Counted from the stretch's first letter, positions 1 through 8,748 are shown. The stretch: DNA of 64,000 bases from Massilia sp. ST3 (GCF_018119405.1 NZ_JAGPWC010000005.1:1-64000), one strand, 5' to 3'. The notes: generated by a model not told the origin, from the sequence alone. Numbers and translations: made by a program.

Positions 1-149
1 GGCCCGTGGCCAGGTCGCCGGCGCTGCCCACGAGCTGCAGGGCCTGGGCCAGGCCGATGCTGTCGTGGCCGCGCAGCTGCGAGGGCGGAAGGGGAGGCAA
101 GTGGGCGAGTTTCCTGGTTCGGTTCAGGCGGGCCGCCCTGGCGCAGCGA

Positions 150-614
150 TTACATGCCGGGCGCGGGCTGCTCCGGGATCTGGTTGCGCAGGCTCAGGTT
201 GATCGCGTTCCAGCCCCGGATGGCGGCGATAGTATAGCCAAGTTCGGCGATCTCGGCGTCCGTGAAATGCTCGCGCAGGGCCGGCCAGGCGGCGTCGGTG
301 TCGTCCCGGTGAGGCAGGGCGTTGACGGCGTCGGCCCAGGCCAGGGCCGCGCGTTCGCGCTCGCTGAACCAGGGCGCTTCGCGCCAGGCGCCGATGGCGT
401 TCAGGTGGCGCGGGTCGAGGCCCTGCTTCACCAGTTCCCGCCAGTGCATGTCGATGCACACGCCGCAGCCGTTGACCAGCGAGACGCGCAGCTGCACCAG
501 TTCGACCAGACGCTCGCCGAGGGCGCCCTTCTTGTTGGTGTGGGAGAGGTTGATCATGGCCTTCAGGTTGGCCGGGGCGTGGGAGAACAGGTTGATACGG
601 GCGGCGTGCGACAT
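150..614 (-). CDS. AhpD-like / carboxymuconolactone decarboxylase family protein
   Basis: A 154-residue protein of the alkylhydroperoxidase AhpD-core family. The redox/proton-relay signature CGVCIDMHW lies near residues 50-58 (CxxC followed by His), as expected for peroxidase-active members of the CMD family, which reduce organic peroxides or act as thiol-dependent antioxidant proteins in the cytoplasm. The length and the surrounding helical sequence fit a single-domain member. The start ATG at 614 is preceded by a good ribosome site (GAAAGGA). No partner gene (an ECF sigma factor is a common neighbour in other genomes) is visible before the window edge. Family assignment is secure; the physiological substrate is not. 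Confidence 0.85.
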   Translation of the reverse strand: MSHAARINLFSHAPANLKAMINLSHTNKKGALGERLVELVQLRVSLVNGCGVCIDMHWRELVKQGLDPRHLNAIGAWREAPWFSERERAALAWADAVNALPHRDDTDAAWPALREHFTDAEIAELGYTIAAIRGWNAINLSLRNQIPEQPAPGM

Positions 615-744
615 GGGGTGTCCTTTCAGGGTGGTGGGCAGCGGTTGCTGTCCTCATGCCTGATAAGACGAGCCATGGCGGGGTGGTGTGACGTGGGGAA
701 TAAAAATTATGGGTATGCGTAATGCATGCGGCGAGTTGCCGCGT

Positions 745-2397
745 TCAAGTCACCCTGCAATAAATCACCCGCTCATCCGCAGTCAGGATCGCCGCCTGGT
801 GCTTCCCCGCCTTCTTGGCCGCATACATGGCCGTATCCGCGCGCGACAGCAGCGCGTCGGCGCTGTCGCCGGCCGTGTGGAAGGCCACCCCGATGCTGGC
901 GCCGAGGGTGGGGCAGCCGCTTGCCGCCGGATAGGGGGCGGCGCCCGCCACCAGGATCTTGCGGGCGATCTGCTCGATGTCCGCGCGCGCGTCGCCGGCC
1001 TGGTCGAGCATGACCACGAATTCGTCGCCCGCCAGGCGCGCCACCATGTCGGTGCGGCGCACCGCCCCCGTCAGGCGACGGCCGAAGTCGATCAGCACCG
1101 CGTCGCCCGCCTCGTGCCCGCAGACATCGTTGACCGACTTGAAGCCGTCCAGGTCGATGAACAGCAGGGCCAGCGAATTCGGCTGGCGCTGGGCGCTGTC
1201 GATCGCGTGCTGCAGGCGCTCCATGAAGGCGTAGCGGTTCGGCAGGCCGGTCAGGAAATCGTGGGTGGCCTGGTAGTGCATCTGCTCGGCCAGGCGGCGC
1301 TGTTCGGAGACGTCGCGCAGGAAGGCGTAGAAATAGCGCTGGCCGCGATGGGCCAGCATGCCGACCGAGAACTCGATCAGGATTTCCTGGCCGTCGCGGC
1401 GCAGGGCAGGCACTTCGACCCGCTTGGTATGGGTGCGGCCGTCGTTGGCCGCCAGGAAGGCCGCCATGCCGTCCAGGTGGCGCTGGCGCAGGTGCGGCGG
1501 CGCGATCAGCTCGACCATGGGCTGGCCGATCGCTTCCTCGGCCGTCCAGCCGAAGGTCAGCTCGGCCTGCTTGTTCCATTCGGTGATCACGCCATGCTCG
1601 TCCATGCCGAGGAAGGCGTCGTTGGCCTGGTCGAGCAGCAGGCGGATCTTTTCCTCCTGGCTGCGCAGCGCCTCGGCATTCTCGACGAAGTCGGTGACGT
1701 CGCGCACGGTGCAATACAGGCGGCCATTGCTGACCGAGCGGGTGCTCCATTCGAGCCAGCGGTAGCCGCCGGCGGCATGGCGGTAGCGGTTGCAGAAGCC
1801 CGTGGTCAGGCCGCCCGCGTTGACCGCCCTGGCCTCGGCCAGGGTCGACTCGACATCGTCCGGGTGCACGAAATCGATGAAGGGGCGCGAGGTCAGGTCT
1901 TCCGCCGTCCAGCCCAGCGCATCGGTCCAGGATGGATTCACCTGGAGCAGGTAGCCCTTGGTGTCGGCGATGGCCAGCAGGTCGGGTGAGAGCATGAAGA
2001 AGGCGTCGCGGTCTTCCAGCGCCGCCTTCTGGGCCGAGATGTCGATCACCTGGGCGACGAAGCATTCGGGCTTGCCGCTCTCGTCGCGCGTCACCGAGAC
2101 GGTCAGCTGGGCCCAGACGATGCGGCCGTCCATCCGGCGGTAGCGCTTCTCGAGCGTGTAGGTGTCGAGTTCGCCGTCCAGCACCCGGTCCATGAGCGAC
2201 AGGTCGCCGTCGAGGTCTTCGGGGTGAGTCAGGTCCTGGAAGGTCGTGGCCAGCAGTTCGCCGCGCGAATAGCCGAGGATCCGGCACAGCGAAGGATTGA
2301 CCTCCAGCCAGTGGCCGCGCAGGCCCACCAGGGCCATGCCGACCTGCGAATGGGAGAATGCGGCAGAAAACAGGTTTTCCGGAGAACTGGGAGGCAT
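745..2397 (-). CDS. PAS-PAS-PAS-GGDEF sensor diguanylate cyclase
   Basis: A 550-residue cytoplasmic signalling protein with three PAS/PAC units (roughly residues 10-125, 125-245 and 250-375) and a C-terminal GGDEF domain (about 385-545). The active-site loop reads AGDEF rather than GGDEF; alanine at the first position is tolerated in several active cyclases. RRTD lies exactly five residues before it, matching the RxxD inhibitory c-di-GMP site. No transmembrane segment or EAL domain is visible, so the predicted role is synthesis of c-di-GMP in response to a ligand or redox signal bound by a PAS domain. It lies downstream of the flagellar genes and next to a PilZ/YcgR protein, a plausible c-di-GMP effector. 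A 25-bp perfect palindrome lies about 65 bp upstream of its start. Confidence 0.9.
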   Translation of the reverse strand: MPPSSPENLFSAAFSHSQVGMALVGLRGHWLEVNPSLCRILGYSRGELLATTFQDLTHPEDLDGDLSLMDRVLDGELDTYTLEKRYRRMDGRIVWAQLTVSVTRDESGKPECFVAQVIDISAQKAALEDRDAFFMLSPDLLAIADTKGYLLQVNPSWTDALGWTAEDLTSRPFIDFVHPDDVESTLAEARAVNAGGLTTGFCNRYRHAAGGYRWLEWSTRSVSNGRLYCTVRDVTDFVENAEALRSQEEKIRLLLDQANDAFLGMDEHGVITEWNKQAELTFGWTAEEAIGQPMVELIAPPHLRQRHLDGMAAFLAANDGRTHTKRVEVPALRRDGQEILIEFSVGMLAHRGQRYFYAFLRDVSEQRRLAEQMHYQATHDFLTGLPNRYAFMERLQHAIDSAQRQPNSLALLFIDLDGFKSVNDVCGHEAGDAVLIDFGRRLTGAVRRTDMVARLAGDEFVVMLDQAGDARADIEQIARKILVAGAAPYPAASGCPTLGASIGVAFHTAGDSADALLSRADTAMYAAKKAGKHQAAILTADERVIYCRVT

Positions 2398-2461
2398 CGG
2401 CGTCGCGTCGGCAGGTGCAGATACCCCTAGTGTAGCCTAAGTGTTACTCATAAAGAGCATT

Positions 2462-2486
2462 AACTGGTATAAGATTTATACCAGTT
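2462..2486. promoter_or_regulatory. 25-bp perfect palindrome upstream of the PAS-GGDEF gene
   Basis: AACTGGTATAA, three bases, then TTATACCAGTT: an 11-bp perfect inverted repeat in the 107-bp gap between the YcgR-like gene and the PAS-GGDEF gene. It is AT-rich and without a T-run, so an operator for a dimeric regulator is at least as likely as a terminator. Confidence 0.45.
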
Positions 2487-2504
2487 TGCACGAGCGTCCT
2501 TGGT

Positions 2505-3254
2505 TCAGGCCAAGCCGGCCAGGCGGGCGTTGCGTTCGCGTTCGAGCTTGGTGATGTAGCGCTGCACGCCGGCCAGGGCGCCGCGCGAGATGTCGACGAA
2601 CTGGCAGCCGAGGCGCCGGTTGGTCTTGTTGTTCAGCAAGGTCATGTCGAGCGAGTTGCGCACCTGGAGCGAGGCCGTGATCGCCCCGATCTCCGGCAGC
2701 TCGATGCGGCAGTTCTCGATCACCTGGCCGATGGTGGTGTTCAGCTGCATCCGGTTGTCCAGGATGGCGATGCCGCCCACGCTGATGTCGTGCAGGGGAA
2801 AGACGCCGGTGCCGCCGCCCAGTTCCAGCGGCAGCGGGATCAGCGCGCGCACCGGGTTGCTGACCGGGGTGGGCATGCGGTAGTACTCGCGCCGCTGCAG
2901 GCGGATCAGGGTCGGGGGAATGTCGGCGCGCAGGGCGACGCCGCCACGGTAGCTGGTCTCGTCCAGGGCTTCGGCGGTGAACAGGATGCGGATCTTGTCG
3001 AGCGTGGTTTCGCAGCGCACATCGCCGGCGGCCACGATGCGGTCGTTCTGCAGCGGATCGATCGAGCGGTCCAGCACCAGGGTGTCGCTGTCTTCGTCGA
3101 CTTCCAGGATCGAGGTCACGGCGACGTCGGACTCGCCCTTGACCAGCATGCGGATCAGCTGGTTCTTCTCGCCGATCTGGCGCAGCAGGGACACGATCTC
3201 GCGGCGCGAACTCACTTCGTAGTCGTGCCAGTTTTCCAGTTCTGCATTATTCAT
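2505..3254 (-). CDS. Flagellar brake protein, YcgR-like with PilZ domain
   Basis: A 249-residue protein with an N-terminal YcgR-type domain and a C-terminal PilZ domain. The c-di-GMP-binding signature is present: an arginine cluster (QRREYYRMP, RxxxR type) followed by DISVGGIAI (DxSxxG). Proteins of this architecture bind c-di-GMP and slow or bias the flagellar motor by contacting MotA/FliG. The start at 3254 was chosen because the ATG overlaps the stop of the upstream FlhB-like gene by 8 bp, indicating coupled translation; a longer upstream reading frame exists but would run through that gene. Its place at the end of a flagellar operon and upstream of a cyclase gene fits c-di-GMP control of motility. 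Confidence 0.88.
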   Translation of the reverse strand: MNNAELENWHDYEVSSRREIVSLLRQIGEKNQLIRMLVKGESDVAVTSILEVDEDSDTLVLDRSIDPLQNDRIVAAGDVRCETTLDKIRILFTAEALDETSYRGGVALRADIPPTLIRLQRREYYRMPTPVSNPVRALIPLPLELGGGTGVFPLHDISVGGIAILDNRMQLNTTIGQVIENCRIELPEIGAITASLQVRNSLDMTLLNNKTNRRLGCQFVDISRGALAGVQRYITKLERERNARLAGLA

Positions 3255-3600
3255 TGCTGCTTGTCGTCCTTGCCACGGGTTCTGGGTGGGCTGTCGGATC
3301 AGGCGGTGCGGGAAGAGGCATCCCGCCATTCTTTTGTGCCGACTCGATATGATATAACCAGGCCAACAGTTCCGCAATTGCCCGATATAAAGCCGGGGGG
3401 ATCTCGCGGTCCAGGTCCACCTGCATCAGCAGCGACACCAGCTCCTTCGACTCGTGCACGAACACGCCCGCTTCCCGGGCGCGCTCCATGATCTTTTCCG
3501 CCACCAGGCCCTGGCCCTTGGCCACGACCTTGGGCGCCGGGTCGCCGGCGCCGTAGGCGAGGGCGACCGCGCTCTGGCGGCGCTTGCCGCTCTCACTCAT
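3247..3600 (-). CDS. FlhB C-terminal-like (FlhX-type) export switch protein
   Basis: A small protein of 117 residues resembling only the cytoplasmic C-terminal part of FlhB/YscU. It contains GAGDPAPKVVAKGQG followed by an AREAGVFVHESKELVSLLMQVDLDREIP segment; in FlhB the equivalent segment carries the self-cleavage NPTH site, here replaced by GDPAPK, so autocleavage in the usual way is not expected. Stand-alone proteins of this kind (FlhX/FhlB) can partly replace FlhB's cytoplasmic domain in substrate switching of the flagellar export apparatus. ATG at 3600 overlaps the stop of fliK by 8 bp and its own stop overlaps the next gene by 8 bp, so it sits in a tightly coupled fliK-flhX-ycgR operon. 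Confidence 0.8.
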   Translation of the reverse strand: MSESGKRRQSAVALAYGAGDPAPKVVAKGQGLVAEKIMERAREAGVFVHESKELVSLLMQVDLDREIPPALYRAIAELLAWLYHIESAQKNGGMPLPAPPDPTAHPEPVARTTSSNE

Positions 3601-4708
3601 CGCCGGCATCCACGGCGCGCGCTTCGAAACCCTGCAGGCGCGTGCCGGCCGCCTCGAGCGCCGTGGCCAGCTGGGGAGCATGGCGGCGCAGCAGGGCGGC
3701 GCTGTCCTCGCTGCCGGCCGCGAAGCGCACCTGCAAGGCGCCGTTGACGAAACTCAGGGTGGCGTCCAGCTCGCCCAGTTCGGGAAAGCGCAGGCGCAGG
3801 CGGCTGTGCCAGGCGGCCTGTTCGGGGTCCTGGGCGGCTTCGCCTTCATCCTCGCGCCGCACTTCCCATTCCATCGGCTGGCCCGGCCACAGCTGGCCCT
3901 GCCAGGCGATCTGGGCCTGCTCCTGGGTCGCCAGCTGCAGATTGACGAACTGGGCGGTGGCGGGATCGGTCAGGACCGGACGGGCGCCTTCGCGCGCCGC
4001 CTGTTGCTGGGGCTCGCCGGCCAGTTCGGCCAGCGGGCGGGCGCCTTGCGCCCATTCGGCCACGTGCGATTCGTAGAACAGGCCGCTCTTTCCCACGGCC
4101 TGCTGCAGGCCCTGGGCGATCGCGCCGGAGTCGAGCGAGGGGCCGGCCACCACGGGCGCGCGGCCCACCAGGCCGGCCATTGGCGTGTCGGCCTTGCCGG
4201 CCGCGGCCAGCACGTTCGCGATGGCCTGGCCGGTGGGGCTGAGCCGGGTGGCGTTGGCTTCGGCGCCGGCGGCGAAGGCTTGCGTGGCGTTGGCGCCGGC
4301 CTGGGCCAGCAGGGCGGCCGCGCGGCCGACCGGCGCACCTTCGCGGTAGGCCAGCGGGGCCTTGGACGGGTCGGCGCCTTCCGGCAAAGGCGGGCCGGCT
4401 TCGGAAAAGGCGGTGGTGGCCTGGGCGCCGACCTGGAAGGTGGCCCGCGGCTGGAGCGAAACGAGGGTCAGGGGAACGTCGGCGCCGACCTGGGCGCCGG
4501 GGGGCAGCTGCATGCGGGCCGGGACATCGGCCACCTTGACCACGAAGCTGCCGTCGGTGAGCTTGGCGAGTACTTCGCCGTGGATGGCCTTGCCCAGCAG
4601 GGGCGCGACGGCGCGCTGGAAGGCCTGCTGGCGCGGATCGGCGGTCCGTTCGGGCGCCTGGGCCGGATCGACCCGGCCGACGGCGGAGACCAGGTCGCGC
4701 GGCAGCAT
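3593..4708 (-). CDS. fliK: Flagellar hook-length control protein FliK
   Basis: A 371-residue protein with an Ala/Pro-rich low-complexity middle part and a conserved C-terminal domain (about residues 260-360) that includes WQGQLWPGQPMEWEVRRE and a FPELGELDATLSF segment typical of the Flg_hook domain. FliK is secreted during hook assembly and signals the export gate to change from hook to filament substrates. Shorter and less Gln-rich than some homologues. It follows fliT by 16 bp and overlaps the FlhB-like gene downstream. Identification rests on the C-terminal domain and on the flagellar context. Confidence 0.82.
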   Translation of the reverse strand: MLPRDLVSAVGRVDPAQAPERTADPRQQAFQRAVAPLLGKAIHGEVLAKLTDGSFVVKVADVPARMQLPPGAQVGADVPLTLVSLQPRATFQVGAQATTAFSEAGPPLPEGADPSKAPLAYREGAPVGRAAALLAQAGANATQAFAAGAEANATRLSPTGQAIANVLAAAGKADTPMAGLVGRAPVVAGPSLDSGAIAQGLQQAVGKSGLFYESHVAEWAQGARPLAELAGEPQQQAAREGARPVLTDPATAQFVNLQLATQEQAQIAWQGQLWPGQPMEWEVRREDEGEAAQDPEQAAWHSRLRLRFPELGELDATLSFVNGALQVRFAAGSEDSAALLRRHAPQLATALEAAGTRLQGFEARAVDAGDE

Positions 4709-4724
4709 CCGTCAGGGAAGCGGC

Positions 4725-5054
4725 TTAGACGCCGTAGGCGCGCGCGACGCGGCGTTCGGTGGCGGTGTTGCCGATCAGGGCCGACAGGCGCGCCATCCAC
4801 GGGGTGGTGAGGTCGCGGATCTGGCGGTCGGCGTCGAGCATCTTGCGGATCGCGTTGACCTTGCGCACGCGCTCCTGGCCAGCCAGGGCAGGCACGCCTT
4901 CGTTGTCGCGCAGGCGGCGCGCGCAGGCGGCGCATTCCTGCTCGAGTTCGACCAGGCGGTCCCAGTCGCTGGCGGTGGCGGCGTGCAGCATCTGGTCGGT
5001 GATGCCGACCATGGTCTCGTACACGGTCACGACTTCTTGCTGGGTCATCATCAT
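4725..5054 (-). CDS. fliT: Flagellar export chaperone FliT
   Basis: A 109-residue, highly helical protein with FliT-like composition (DRLVELEQECAACARRL, a long helical central part). FliT binds the C terminus of the filament cap protein FliD in the cytoplasm and delivers it to the export ATPase; in enterics it also modulates FlhDC. Its stop-start junction with fliS is TAATG (one base shared), indicating translational coupling. The first three codons are ATG ATG ATG, so the exact start is uncertain by up to two residues. Sequence conservation in this family is weak; position between fliS and fliK strongly supports the call. Confidence 0.85.
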   Translation of the reverse strand: MMMTQQEVVTVYETMVGITDQMLHAATASDWDRLVELEQECAACARRLRDNEGVPALAGQERVRKVNAIRKMLDADRQIRDLTTPWMARLSALIGNTATERRVARAYGV

Positions 5055-5506
5055 TACACACTCACCAGGGTAGCGGTTTTCGGCATGGCCGTCGGGGCGG
5101 CCGGCGGCGGGACGGACTGTTCGCCGATGGCGACCCAGGCCTCGCGCAGGTCCGACATCAGGCTGTGCACCTCGGTCACGATCGCGGCGTCGTTCTTGAT
5201 GTTCGCTTCCAGCAGACGACGGCTCATGTAGTCGTACAGCGAGTCCAGGTTCTCGGCGATGTCGCCGCCGGCCTTCTTGTCGAGCGAGGCGCGCAGGCCG
5301 TTGTCGATGATCGTGATCGCCTTCGAGATCGCGTTGCCCTTGGCCGCGATGTTACCCGACTTGATGTTGTTGATGGCGCCGAGCAGCGCGACCATCGCGC
5401 CGTCGTACAGCATGACTACCAGTTTGTGCGGGGAGGCCGCCGCGACGCCGGTCTCGAGACCGACGTTGGCGTAGGCGTTGACGCCGCGTTTCATGGTTCC
5501 AAACAT
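5054..5506 (-). CDS. fliS: Flagellin export chaperone FliS
   Basis: A 150-residue FliS with the family's characteristic segments: an N-terminal Y-x-N-V stretch, SPHKLVVMLYDGAM, and SLYDYMSRRLLEANIKND. FliS clamps the disordered C terminus of flagellin, stopping premature polymerisation and targeting it to FlhA. The C-terminal about 25 residues (Pro/Ala-rich) extend beyond the usual core. It lies 26 bp downstream of fliD and upstream of fliT, the standard order. Confidence 0.95.
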   Translation of the reverse strand: MFGTMKRGVNAYANVGLETGVAAASPHKLVVMLYDGAMVALLGAINNIKSGNIAAKGNAISKAITIIDNGLRASLDKKAGGDIAENLDSLYDYMSRRLLEANIKNDAAIVTEVHSLMSDLREAWVAIGEQSVPPPAAPTAMPKTATLVSV

Positions 5507-5532
5507 GTTGCTTCTCCAGGTTTTCCGTGAGA

Positions 5533-8184
5533 TTAGCCCGCGTTCGCGTTCAGCGCCGCAAGCTGCTGGGTCAGGTAGGCCGAGGTCGACTGCATCGACA
5601 CCAGCGCGGCGTCGAGCGCCGTGAACTGGGCCCGGTAACGTTTTTCAATGCCTTCCAGGCGCGAGTTGAACTGGTCTTTCTGGGTGTTGACGGCCTTCAG
5701 GCTGATGTTCAGGCCGTCGGTCTTGCTGTTGAGCAGGCTACCCTTGCCGGTGAAGCCGGCGGCCAGGTTGGTCAGTTCGAAGGCGAAGCCTTTCGAGAAG
5801 CTGATGGTGCCGCGTTCGCCGATCGCGCCGCCGGTGATCGACAGGTCGATGCCCTCGGCCGGCGACCCGGCCGCGGCGCTCAGCTTCTGGCCGTTGCCGG
5901 TGGCGGCGACGCCGCCGATCGTGCCTTCGACGTCCTTGCCGACCACCGGGGTGGCGCTGCCGAACAGGGTGGCCGGGTCGGTGCCGCTGACGGTGGCGAT
6001 GGCGATGTTCGAGGTCGAACCGTACTTGCTCGACGAGATCGACAGGAAGCCGTTGTCGTCGGCCTTGGTCTCGACCGTGTCGCCGGCGCCGGCGAAGGTG
6101 GAATTGCCGTTGATCGCCGCGCGCAGCATCGAGGCCAGCTGGGCGTTGGTATAGGTGCCGGCGGTCAGCGCGATGTCCTGGGTCTTGCTGGCGGTAACCG
6201 GGTCGGTCTGGTTGAGCGTGATGCGCCAGGTGGTGCCGGCGGCGATCGTGGTCGAACCCGACAGTGCGGCGGCGCTGGTCAGCGTGCCCTGGCTGGCCAG
6301 GGTGGTGATGTTGACGCCGTAGGTGCCCGGCTTGGTGGCCGCGCCCGATTTCTCGAACTTGACCATGCCGTCGGTGGCATTGCCCATCGCCGCGAACAGG
6401 CCGCCGATCTCGGCGAAGTTCTCGGTGACGGCCTTGTTCAGCTTGCCGGAATCGACAGCCAGGTTGCCATCCTTCTGGAAGGTGATGCCGACCTGGCCGA
6501 GCGTGGTCAGCTTGCCGCCCAGGCCTTCGACGGCCGCGCCGAGCTGGCGCCGCAGCATGCTCTGGATCGAGCGCACCGAGGCGTCGCCCTGCAGCACGCC
6601 GGCGGTCTTGGTTTCGGGGTTGTAGCCGGTCAGGCTCGAAATCGTCTTGTTGAGGTCGTTGTACGCCTTGACGAAGCCGTTGACGGCGGTCGAGACCGCC
6701 GCGGTGTCGCGGCTCACGTTCAGGGTCGAGCTGCCGACCGCGCTGACGTCGAGCGTGACGCCCTGCACCGCCTCGGTCACGGTGGTGCTGCTGCTGCGGA
6801 TGTCGATGCCGTTCATGTTCAGCAGCGTGTCCTGGGCCGCGCTGGTCTGGGTCAGGCCCTGGGCGCCGCCCGGATCGTGGCCCAGCAGGGCGGCGATGTC
6901 CGGATTCGGCGGCTGGCCGCCGTCGCCGTCGACGCCGATCTTCATCGAGGACTTGGCGCCGGTCTTGTTCGAGGTCAGCACCAGGTGGTAGGGGTTGTCG
7001 CCGCCATCCGAGACGATGGTCGCGGTGACGCCGATGTTGGCCTTGTTGATGGCGTCGCGGATGCCCTGCAGCGACTGGTCGCCGGCGTCCAGGGTCACGG
7101 TGCCGCTCGCCTGCGCGCCGTCCTGCACGAAGGCGGCGCCGCCCAGGTAGCTGCCGGCGCTGCCCGCCGCGAGGCCGGCCGCGGCCGGATTGGTGCCGCC
7201 CACCAGGATCTGGGTGCCGTCGCTGGAACTCAGGGTCACGCCGGCGGTGGTGGTGACGCTCGAACCGGTGTTCGCATTGCCCGCGCCCTTGGTGCCGCCG
7301 GTCACGGCGCCGCTCACGGCCTCGGTCACGGTCAGGTTGGAGCCGTCGGCCGCGGTGAACTGCAGGGTGCCGGCGGCGGCCGTGCCGCTGACGGTGATGT
7401 TGGCGGCGGCCAGCGCGGAACTCACGTTGCCGGTGGCCAGGGCCGCGTCGATGCCGGCCGCGCCGAGCGGGCTCGTGTCGTCGGTATGGGAAACGATCTG
7501 CACGCCGCCCACGGTCAGGCCGTAGCTGGCGCCGCTGGCGACGCTGACGTCGCCGAAGCCGGCGAACAGGCTCGCGCTGCTGGTGGCCGTGCCGGCCTTG
7601 GCGGTGACGCCGGTGGTCTCGCTCTTGGCGTTGATCGCTTCGGCCAGCTGGGCGGCGCTGCGGGTGGTCGCGCTGGTGGGGATGGCGGTGCCGTTGATCG
7701 ACAGCGAGCCGTTGCTGATGCCGCCAGTCGCGATCGACGGGGCCAGGGCGCTGCCGGCCACGCCGAAGTCGCCGCCGCTGACGCTGCCGAACTGGAAGGT
7801 CAGGACCGTCTTGGCGCCGGAACCGATGGTGGCGCTCATGCTGGCCTTGCCGGCCGTGCTCAGGCTCTGGGCCGACGCCAGCTGCGACACGTTGATCTTG
7901 TACTTGCCCGCCACCGCGCCGGCGCCGGCGCTGCCGGTCAGGATGTCCTTGTTGGTGGAGCTGGTGCCGAGGGCGCTGAAGGTCGAGGGAGAATTGAGTG
8001 CGGTCAGGGCGCCCTGGAACACGCCCACGGCGGCGCTGACCTTGCCGAGCGCGGCCATGCGCGACTGCAGGGCCGCCGCCTTCTTGTCGAAGTTCGCGAG
8101 CGGCGCCGCTTCGGCCTGCATCAGCTTTGCGATGATGCCGTCGACGTCGAGCCCGGAACCGATGCCGGATGAACTGATGCCCAC
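5533..8184 (-). CDS. fliD: Flagellar filament capping protein FliD (unusually long)
   Basis: An 883-residue FliD/HAP2. The N terminus (about 1-95) contains the coiled D0 segment starting MGISSSGIGSGLDVDGI, and the last about 60 residues form the C-terminal coil (RLEGIEKRYRAQFTALDAALVSMQ) that packs with it. Between them lie expanded Ala/Gly/Ser/Thr-rich domains with several Flagellin_IN-like segments (for example near 160-180, 310-400 and 650-700). Enterobacterial FliD is about 470 residues, so the surface-exposed domains are much enlarged. FliD forms the cap that folds flagellin subunits at the filament tip and may contact surfaces. A strong sigma-28-like promoter precedes it and fliS/fliT follow. 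Confidence 0.95.
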   Translation of the reverse strand: MGISSSGIGSGLDVDGIIAKLMQAEAAPLANFDKKAAALQSRMAALGKVSAAVGVFQGALTALNSPSTFSALGTSSTNKDILTGSAGAGAVAGKYKINVSQLASAQSLSTAGKASMSATIGSGAKTVLTFQFGSVSGGDFGVAGSALAPSIATGGISNGSLSINGTAIPTSATTRSAAQLAEAINAKSETTGVTAKAGTATSSASLFAGFGDVSVASGASYGLTVGGVQIVSHTDDTSPLGAAGIDAALATGNVSSALAAANITVSGTAAAGTLQFTAADGSNLTVTEAVSGAVTGGTKGAGNANTGSSVTTTAGVTLSSSDGTQILVGGTNPAAAGLAAGSAGSYLGGAAFVQDGAQASGTVTLDAGDQSLQGIRDAINKANIGVTATIVSDGGDNPYHLVLTSNKTGAKSSMKIGVDGDGGQPPNPDIAALLGHDPGGAQGLTQTSAAQDTLLNMNGIDIRSSSTTVTEAVQGVTLDVSAVGSSTLNVSRDTAAVSTAVNGFVKAYNDLNKTISSLTGYNPETKTAGVLQGDASVRSIQSMLRRQLGAAVEGLGGKLTTLGQVGITFQKDGNLAVDSGKLNKAVTENFAEIGGLFAAMGNATDGMVKFEKSGAATKPGTYGVNITTLASQGTLTSAAALSGSTTIAAGTTWRITLNQTDPVTASKTQDIALTAGTYTNAQLASMLRAAINGNSTFAGAGDTVETKADDNGFLSISSSKYGSTSNIAIATVSGTDPATLFGSATPVVGKDVEGTIGGVAATGNGQKLSAAAGSPAEGIDLSITGGAIGERGTISFSKGFAFELTNLAAGFTGKGSLLNSKTDGLNISLKAVNTQKDQFNSRLEGIEKRYRAQFTALDAALVSMQSTSAYLTQQLAALNANAG

Positions 8185-8218
8185 TTTGTTTCTCCCGTGA
8201 AAGCGATAATGTAAGTCA

Positions 8219-8245
8219 TTATCGACAGAAGCAAACCGGACTTAA
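8219..8245 (-). promoter_or_regulatory. Sigma-28 (FliA) promoter for fliD-fliS-fliT-fliK
   Basis: Read on the minus strand: TTAA, 15 bases, GTCGATAA. The FliA consensus is TAAA-N15-GCCGATAA, so spacing is exact and the -10 differs at one base. It lies about 35 bp upstream of the fliD ATG. Just downstream, CGATAATG and CATTATCG form an inverted repeat around the start-site region (8203-8224). Confidence 0.7.
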
Positions 8246-8348
8246 GAGTGGGAAATGGGTCCCAATTCAAATAGTTGAGCGGGAGTTGACAGGTAGACAA
8301 GCGCAGCGTGCGTTCCCGGACGGGAAGCACGCTGGCTGTAGGAGACGA

Positions 8349-8699
8349 TCAGGCGGTTTGGCTGATCAGGAGACCGCGCATCTTGTCGATCGACTTGGCG
8401 ATCTCGAGCGCTTCGACGGACGGGATCTGGCGCACCACTTCGCGCGTGCCCTGGTCGATGATCTTGACAACGATTTCCTTGCTGTCTTCGTCGATCGCGA
8501 ATTCCAGGCTTTGCGAGGAGGCGCTCATGCTTTCGTTAATCTTCTTGACAGCATCGTTGACCTGCTCGCGCGAAGGCGGGGCGGCGTCGGGGGCTTGCGC
8601 CTGGGCCTTCGCAGGCTGGACATTCTGCTGCTCGATGGCCGGAAGCGTGCGCTCCTCCAGACGTGACGCCACGGGTGAACCAAGCGATTGGATGTTCAT
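8349..8699 (-). CDS. flaG: FlaG family flagellar protein
   Basis: A 116-residue protein with the FlaG core in its second half (SLEFAIDEDSKEIVVKIIDQGTREVVRQIPSVEALEIAKSI in outline): the phrase 'VKIIDQGTREVVRQIP' is the family hallmark. FlaG proteins influence filament length in polar flagellates, with no enzymatic activity known. It lies between flagellin and fliD, the usual place. A terminator separates it from fliC upstream, so it needs its own promoter or read-through. Confidence 0.92.
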   Translation of the reverse strand: MNIQSLGSPVASRLEERTLPAIEQQNVQPAKAQAQAPDAAPPSREQVNDAVKKINESMSASSQSLEFAIDEDSKEIVVKIIDQGTREVVRQIPSVEALEIAKSIDKMRGLLISQTA

Positions 8700-8714
8700 G
8701 TGACTTCCCTAGCG

Positions 8715-8748
8715 AAAAATCCTCGGCTGAATTTCTTCAGCCGAGGAT
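8715..8748 (-). terminator. Rho-independent terminator of fliC
   Basis: A perfect 13-bp stem ATCCTCGGCTGAA / TTCAGCCGAGGAT with a 4-base loop (8719-8748), followed on the minus strand by TTTTCGCT. It starts 36 bp after the fliC stop codon and is the clearest intrinsic terminator in the window. Confidence 0.9.

Noticed and set aside
1..118. An open minus-strand frame leaving the window that could encode the N-terminus of a further protein
   Set aside because: No ATG, no ribosome site and no recognisable family in the about 38 visible residues; it cannot be told from chance in GC-rich DNA.
5527..8172. An 881-codon frame antisense to fliD
   Set aside because: Shadow of the repetitive fliD coding sequence.
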